The notes beneath the pieces were generated by a model. That model searched no databases. It was not told the origin of the DNA and was given only the letters and a program-made list of their open reading frames with translations. Positions 59,862-64,000 of a DNA stretch of 64,000 bases are shown piece after piece. Origin of the DNA: Albimonas pacifica. GTDB lineage: Bacteria > Pseudomonadota > Alphaproteobacteria > Rhodobacterales > Rhodobacteraceae. The number at the start of each line of letters is the position of its first letter. The stretch's first letter is position 1. The stretch covers positions 1-64,000 of the forward strand of contig NZ_FOQH01000001.1 of assembly GCF_900113695.1 (NCBI RefSeq). The letters run 5' to 3'. Both the position numbers and the translations under genes were made by a program.

Positions 59862-60659
59862 ATGGACGGAGCCGCGCCCGGTTTCGACACCCTGATCTAC
59901 GATGTCCGCGACCACGTCGCCCGCATCACCCTCAACCGGCCCCACCGGCGCAACGCGCTGAACCGGCAGGCCTACGACGAGCTCGAGGCCGCCTTCCGCC
60001 GCGCCTCCGCCGACAACGAGGTCCGCTGCGTGCTGGTCACCGGCGCCGACCCCTCGTTCTGCGCGGGCGAGGACGTGAAGGAGATGATGACGGGCGAGAA
60101 GAAGCCCCCCTCCACCCTCGCCAAGCGCCCGCCGACGCCGGCCGCGATGGCGGCGCTGGACTGCCCCGTGCCGGTGATCGCCGCGGTCAACGGCTCGGCC
60201 GTGGGCTGGGGGATGGAGCTCGCGCTCTACGCCGACATCCGCATCGCCTCCGAGAAGGCGGTCTTCGCCGAGCTCTTCATCCGCCGCGGCCTGATCTGCG
60301 ACATCGGCGGGCTGCTGCGCCTGCCCGCCATCGTGGGGCCCGAGCGGGCGGCGGAGCTGCTCTACACCGGCGACGCGATCGACGCGGCCACGGCGCTCGA
60401 CTACCGCCTCGTCTCCCGGGTCGTCCCCCACGAGGACCTGATGCCCGAGGCCGAGGCGCTGGCCGCGCGCATCGCGCGCAACCCGCCGCTGGCCCTGCGC
60501 TGCATGAAGGAGGGGCTGCGCCGCTCCGCCTGCGGCGACCCGCGCGAGCTGGGCTCGTGGGCGATCGACACGATCTACCGCCTCTTCGACACCGAGGACC
60601 ACCGCGAGGGCGTCCGAAGTTTCCTCGAGAAGCGCGAGCCCTCGTTCACCGGCCGCTGA
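59862..60659 (+). CDS. Enoyl-CoA hydratase/isomerase family protein
   Basis: Crotonase-fold enzyme of 265 residues. ARITLNRPHRRNALNRQAYDEL, SFCAGEDVKEM (oxyanion hole 1) and AAVNGSAVGWGMELALYADIRIA (oxyanion hole 2) are all present; a catalytic acidic residue is available in FAELFIRRGLICDIGG. GGGGAGGAG precedes the ATG. Followed after 69 bases by the acyl-CoA synthetase. It likely hydrates an enoyl-CoA derived from the imported acid; hydratase, aldolase or isomerase activity cannot be separated by sequence alone. Confidence 0.88.
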   Translation: MDGAAPGFDTLIYDVRDHVARITLNRPHRRNALNRQAYDELEAAFRRASADNEVRCVLVTGADPSFCAGEDVKEMMTGEKKPPSTLAKRPPTPAAMAALDCPVPVIAAVNGSAVGWGMELALYADIRIASEKAVFAELFIRRGLICDIGGLLRLPAIVGPERAAELLYTGDAIDAATALDYRLVSRVVPHEDLMPEAEALAARIARNPPLALRCMKEGLRRSACGDPRELGSWAIDTIYRLFDTEDHREGVRSFLEKREPSFTGR

Positions 60660-60728
60660 GACCTGCAGGCGCGCCGCCCCGCCCGGCCGGCGGCGCGCTC
60701 CGATGAGGCCGGGCGCGGGAGATGCTCC

Positions 60729-62288
60729 ATGACCGTTTCAAAACCCTGGGTCCGGATCGGGGACGAGACCCGCTCCCACGCGCAGATCGACGTCGAGGCG
60801 CGCCGCGCCGCCGCCGGCTTCCGGGCCATGGGGGTCGGCGAGGGCGACGTGGTCGCCGTGCTGATGCGCAACAGCTTCGAGTTCATCGCCGCCACCCTCG
60901 CCGCCGGCCTGGTCGGCGCCTACGTGGTCCCGGTGAACTGGCACAACACCCCCGAGGAGGTGCGCTACGTCCTCGACAACTGCGGGGCCAGGGCCGTGGT
61001 CGCCCACGCGGACCTGCTGCGCCGCGCCCGCGCCGCGATGCCGCCGGGCGTGCGGGTGATCGCCGCCCCCACCCCCGCCCTGATCCGTGAGGACTACAGC
61101 GTCGGCGAGGCCGAGGCGGCCGTCCCCGAGGGCGTCGAGGTCTGGGCCGATTTCGTGGCCGCGCACGACGAGCTGCAGCCGCCCTTCGCCGTCTCGCCCG
61201 GCTCTATGATCTACACCTCCGGCACCACCGGGAACCCCAAGGGCGTGCGCCGCCTGCCGCCGACGCCCGAGCAGACCGAGGCCTCGGGCGAGATGCTGCG
61301 CATCGTCGGCGGGCTCGAGGGCTGGCAGGACCGCATGACCGACGCCGTGTTCCTGATCCCGGGGCCGGCCTATCACTCGTCCCCCAACGGCTGGCTCTTC
61401 GGCGTCTACGGCATGGGCGGCAACCTGGTGGTCGAGCCCCGCTTCCGGGCCGAGCGGGTGCTGGCGCGCATCGCCGAAAGCCGCATCACCCATGCGCTGA
61501 TGGTCCCCACCATGTTCGTGCGCCTGCTGGCGCTGGACGAGGCGACGAAGCGCCGGCACGACGTCTCCTCGCTGGTCAGCGTCAACCATGTGGGCGCGCC
61601 CTGTCCGCCCCACGTCAAGCGCGCCATGATCGACTGGTTCGGCCCGGTGATCACCGAGCACTACGGCTCCACCGAGCTCGGCGCCGTGACCTACTGCACC
61701 GCGCAGGAGTGGCTCGCCCATCCCGGCACGGTCGGGCGCGCCCTGCCGGGCTGCGAGATCGAAATCCACGACCCTGACGGCGCCCCGCTGCCCCCGGGCG
61801 AGAGCGGGGAGATCGTCGCGCGCCGGGTCTGCTATCCCGACTTCACCTATCACGGCGACGACTCCAAGCGCCGCTCGACCGGGCGGGCCGGGGGGCTGCT
61901 CGCGCCCGGCGACATGGGTCATCTCGACGAGGACGGGTTCCTGTATCTCTCGGGCCGGGCGTCGGACATGATCATCTTCGGCGGCACCAACGTCTATCCG
62001 GCCGAGATCGAGGCCGAGATCCACAAGCTCCCCGGCGTCGCCGACTGCGCCGTCTTCGGCATTCCCGACGAGACCTATGGCGAGGTGGTCTGCGCCCATG
62101 TCCAGCCCGGCCCCGGCGCGACCCTGACCGAGGCCGGGCTGAAGGACGCGCTGAAGGCGACCCTCGCCTCCTACAAGATCCCCCGCCGGGTGGTCTTCGA
62201 GACGAGCCTGCCGCGCGAGGACACCGGCAAGATCTTCAAGCGCAAGATCCGCGCCCCCTACTGGGAGGCGCTGGACCGCGCCATCTGA
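60729..62288 (+). CDS. Acyl-CoA synthetase (AMP-forming)
   Basis: Ligase of 519 residues that activates a carboxylic acid with ATP and CoA. Motifs in order: MIYTSGTTGNPKGVRR (P-loop), HVGAPCPPHVK, EHYGSTELGA (adenine site), GDMGHLDEDGFLYLSGRASD (ribose site and hinge), IIFGGTNVYPAEIE and the catalytic Lys in PREDTGKIFKRKIR. GGGAG precedes the ATG. Together with the hydratase and the distal thiolase this is a CoA-dependent degradation set. Confidence 0.92.
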   Translation: MTVSKPWVRIGDETRSHAQIDVEARRAAAGFRAMGVGEGDVVAVLMRNSFEFIAATLAAGLVGAYVVPVNWHNTPEEVRYVLDNCGARAVVAHADLLRRARAAMPPGVRVIAAPTPALIREDYSVGEAEAAVPEGVEVWADFVAAHDELQPPFAVSPGSMIYTSGTTGNPKGVRRLPPTPEQTEASGEMLRIVGGLEGWQDRMTDAVFLIPGPAYHSSPNGWLFGVYGMGGNLVVEPRFRAERVLARIAESRITHALMVPTMFVRLLALDEATKRRHDVSSLVSVNHVGAPCPPHVKRAMIDWFGPVITEHYGSTELGAVTYCTAQEWLAHPGTVGRALPGCEIEIHDPDGAPLPPGESGEIVARRVCYPDFTYHGDDSKRRSTGRAGGLLAPGDMGHLDEDGFLYLSGRASDMIIFGGTNVYPAEIEAEIHKLPGVADCAVFGIPDETYGEVVCAHVQPGPGATLTEAGLKDALKATLASYKIPRRVVFETSLPREDTGKIFKRKIRAPYWEALDRAI

Positions 62289-62379
62289 CCGGCCCGCAAG
62301 GCCGCCGACGCGGGCGGCGGGTCGCCTCGCCGCCCGCGATGCGTCATCATCCGGCAAGACGCCGATGGAAGGACCACCG

Positions 62380-63261
62380 ATGCTCGAGACATTGCGGGAC
62401 GCGCCCGAGGACTGCGCCTGGGAAATCGACGGCCTGCGCTTCGCGGGCCTCGCCTGGGGGCCGAGGGGCGGCACGCCCGTGCTGGCGCTGCATGGCTGGA
62501 TGGACCACGGCGGCAGCTTCGCCGAGCTCGCGCCCCGGCTGACCGGCTGCCGGGTGGTGGCGCCGGACCTCAGCGGGCAGGGGCTCAGCGGCCACCGGGC
62601 GGCGCACGCGACCTACAACATCTGGGACGACCTCCCCCAGCTCGCGGACCTGATCGACCAGCTCGGCTGGGAGGACTGCGTGCTGCTGGGGCATTCGCGC
62701 GGCGCCAACATCTCCTCGCTGCTGGCCGCGGCGCTGCCGGAGCGGGTGCGCGCCTACGTGGCGCTCGACGCCCTCGTCCCCCAGCCGATCGGCGAGGACG
62801 TGGCCGCCACCCTGCGCGCCTTCGTCCGCGAGACCCGCGGCAGCCGCCCCCTGCGCAGCTTCGCGAGCCCGGAGGAATACATCCGCCGCCGCGGCGACAA
62901 GGGCAACGCCGAGCGCACCGGCCAGGCGCTGGCCGAGCGCGCCCTGATCGAGACGCCCGAGGGCTACCGCATCCGCGGCGACGCGCGGCTGTTCGCCTCC
63001 TCCGCAGTGAAGCTCAGCGAAGCGCAGGTCGAGAGCGTGCTGCGCGCCATCCGCTGCCCGGTGCTCAACATCTGGGCGACCGAGGGCACGCTGAGCAACC
63101 GCCCCCAGAACGGCGGCGTCGCCGAGCGGGCCGCGGAGATCATCCCCGACTACGAGCGGATCGAGCTGAACGGCGACCACCACTTCCACCTCGACCCCGA
63201 GGCGGCCGCGCCGATGGCCGAGGCGATCCTCGACTTCCTCGACCGCAAGCGGGTGCGCTGA
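62380..63261 (+). CDS. Alpha/beta hydrolase
   Basis: Hydrolase of 293 residues. LALHGWMDHGGSF is the oxyanion strand-loop, LLGHSRGANISSLLAAALP the nucleophile elbow with its Ser, NIWATEG the likely acid region and NGDHHFHLDPEA the catalytic His. The family includes esterases, thioesterases and C-C hydrolases. The ATG at 62380 has GGAAGGA just upstream; an ATG at 62365 is an alternative. It follows the acyl-CoA synthetase by about 90 bases and may hydrolyse an ester substrate or a CoA intermediate of the same pathway. Confidence 0.87.
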   Translation: MLETLRDAPEDCAWEIDGLRFAGLAWGPRGGTPVLALHGWMDHGGSFAELAPRLTGCRVVAPDLSGQGLSGHRAAHATYNIWDDLPQLADLIDQLGWEDCVLLGHSRGANISSLLAAALPERVRAYVALDALVPQPIGEDVAATLRAFVRETRGSRPLRSFASPEEYIRRRGDKGNAERTGQALAERALIETPEGYRIRGDARLFASSAVKLSEAQVESVLRAIRCPVLNIWATEGTLSNRPQNGGVAERAAEIIPDYERIELNGDHHFHLDPEAAAPMAEAILDFLDRKRVR

Positions 63262-63279
63262 ACCCGGGGGGAGACGAAA

Positions 63280-63312
63280 AAGGGCGGCGCCGGGATCCCC
63301 GGCGCCGCCCTT
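63280..63312. terminator. Bidirectional intrinsic terminator
   Basis: A 15-bp perfect stem (AAGGGCGGCGCCGGG / CCCGGCGCCGCCCTT) has a 3-base loop. On the minus strand it is followed by T-rich sequence (from the A-run at 63277-63281), on the plus strand by GTCTTTG. It separates the convergent hydrolase and DUF35 genes. Confidence 0.85.
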
Positions 63313-63331
63313 GTCTTTGCGTTCGCCCCGA

Positions 63332-63730
63332 TCAGGCGGGGGTGAACACCAGGATGTTCTGGCCCGAGGCCGAGGGGCGGAACGCCGCCTTCACCTTCTG
63401 GCCGATCTGCAGCGCGTCGGGGTCGCAGTCGACGATGTTGGTGATGGCGCGCACCCGGTCGGCGATCTCGACATAGGCGTAGACGTACTTGCCCCCGCCC
63501 TTCACCTGCTGGGCGGTGAACGAGTAGATCGTCCCGGTCCCGTCGCTCTCCTTCCACTCGAGGTTGGAAGAGTAGCAGTGCGGGCACATGGCGCGGGGGA
63601 AGTGGTGGCCGCGCCCGCAGTCGTTGCAGGTGCGGATCACCAGCTTCCCGTCGTTCAGCGCCTCCCAGAAGCCCTTGGTCTCGGGCAGCATCCAGGGATC
63701 GGCGTAGGTCATCTTGTGGTCTTCGGCCAT
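63332..63730 (-). CDS. DUF35 OB-fold/zinc-ribbon protein
   Basis: Protein of 132 residues with an N-terminal rubredoxin-like zinc ribbon (CNDCGRGHHFPRAMCPHC, two CxxC pairs) and an OB-fold (GTIYSFTAQQVKGGGKYVYAYVE). DUF35 proteins form complexes with thiolase-like partners and bind acyl-CoA. The thiolase gene immediately upstream (4-base gap) is therefore its partner. GGGAGG precedes the ATG. Confidence 0.92.
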   Translation of the reverse strand: MAEDHKMTYADPWMLPETKGFWEALNDGKLVIRTCNDCGRGHHFPRAMCPHCYSSNLEWKESDGTGTIYSFTAQQVKGGGKYVYAYVEIADRVRAITNIVDCDPDALQIGQKVKAAFRPSASGQNILVFTPA

Positions 63731-63734
63731 CGGA

Positions 63735-64000
63735 TCAGTCCTCCCGCGCCAGGATCAGGGTCGAGGCGCCGTGGCGGGTGCCGAGGCTCCCCCCGGTGCC
63801 GTGGGCGAGCGCCAGCGCGCAGTCGGGGACCTGGACGGCCGGATGCGCCTCGCCGCGCAGCTGGCGGACCGCCTCGATCACCTTGGTCATGCCGCCGCGG
63901 TTGCCGGGGTGGTTGGAGCACAAGCCCCCGCCGTCGGTGTTGAACGGAAGCTTGCCCTTGCCCGAGATCAGGTTCCCCTCGGCCACGAAGCCGCCGCCGT
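63735..64000 (-). CDS. Thiolase-family protein, C-terminal part
   Basis: Only the last 87 residues are in the window; the 5' part lies beyond the right edge. The visible part has LPFNTDGGGLCSNHPGNRGG and ALAHGTGGSLGTRHGASTLILARE, the C-terminal blocks of SCP2/thiolase-like proteins that work with DUF35 partners. Its stop lies 4 bases before the DUF35 start. It probably performs thiolytic or retro-aldol-type cleavage of a CoA thioester in the same pathway. Confidence 0.85.
   Translation of the reverse strand, partial: GGGFVAEGNLISGKGKLPFNTDGGGLCSNHPGNRGGMTKVIEAVRQLRGEAHPAVQVPDCALALAHGTGGSLGTRHGASTLILARED

Overview
The window is high-GC DNA (strong G/C preference at third codon positions) from an alphaproteobacterium, most likely of the Rhodobacter/Roseobacter lineage. 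This is inferred from the abundance of TRAP transporters, an initiator-tRNA sequence of the alphaproteobacterial type, a DctD-like regulator without the sigma-54 contact motif, a consensus FNR-type site and a fused QuiC-type dehydratase. No taxonomic search was possible.

Layout. (1) 1-2723: right end of an integrated element. It holds an IS66-family insertion sequence cut by the window edge, a P4-type primase gene apparently truncated by that IS, an AlpA/excisionase-like protein, a tyrosine integrase and an attachment site that is the 3' part of tRNA-fMet. (2) 3102-9666: TAXI-type TRAP transporter (binding protein, DUF1850 protein, fused permease) in one overlapping unit with a DctB/DctD-type two-component pair. 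(3) 10273-12693: secreted arylsulfatase with a perfect FNR-type site upstream. (4) 13065-22071, minus strand: an unusual protease locus with a BTAD/TPR regulator, a PAP2/haloperoxidase-fold protein carrying ten GGY repeats, a large subtilase, a lipoprotein and two trypsin-like proteases. (5) 22274-31864: a thiazole/oxazole-modified peptide (TOMM/RiPP) locus. It has a multi-core Cys-rich precursor, a fused cyclodehydratase (E1-like plus YcaO), a SagB-type dehydrogenase, a DUF697 membrane protein and a GNAT enzyme. Next to it is a minus-strand unit of a cyclic-peptide-type ABC exporter, an SPFH protein and a 56-residue membrane protein. This is the best candidate for an undescribed system. (6) 32157-42053: a 3298-residue autotransporter with about 29 glycine-rich repeats. 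(7) 42293-46919: TRAP transporter (DctPQM) with a GntR regulator and a divergent SMP-30/lactonase. (8) 46941-53939: TetR regulator divergent from a quinate/shikimate catabolic operon (dehydrogenase, dehydroshikimate dehydratase fused to an HPPD-like domain, TRAP DctPQM, type II dehydroquinase). (9) 53950-64000: branched-chain-type ABC transporter, a PRISE-type SDR reductase, enoyl-CoA hydratase, acyl-CoA synthetase, alpha/beta hydrolase, and a DUF35 protein with a thiolase cut by the right edge.

How it works together. Regions 2, 7, 8 and 9 are uptake-plus-catabolism modules. Region 8 should convert quinate or shikimate to protocatechuate. Region 9 looks like CoA-dependent breakdown of an imported acid, and two of its promoters share a 10-bp motif. 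Region 5 should make and export a Cys-derived azole peptide. Region 4 has the components of an exported or surface proteolytic system whose purpose is unknown.
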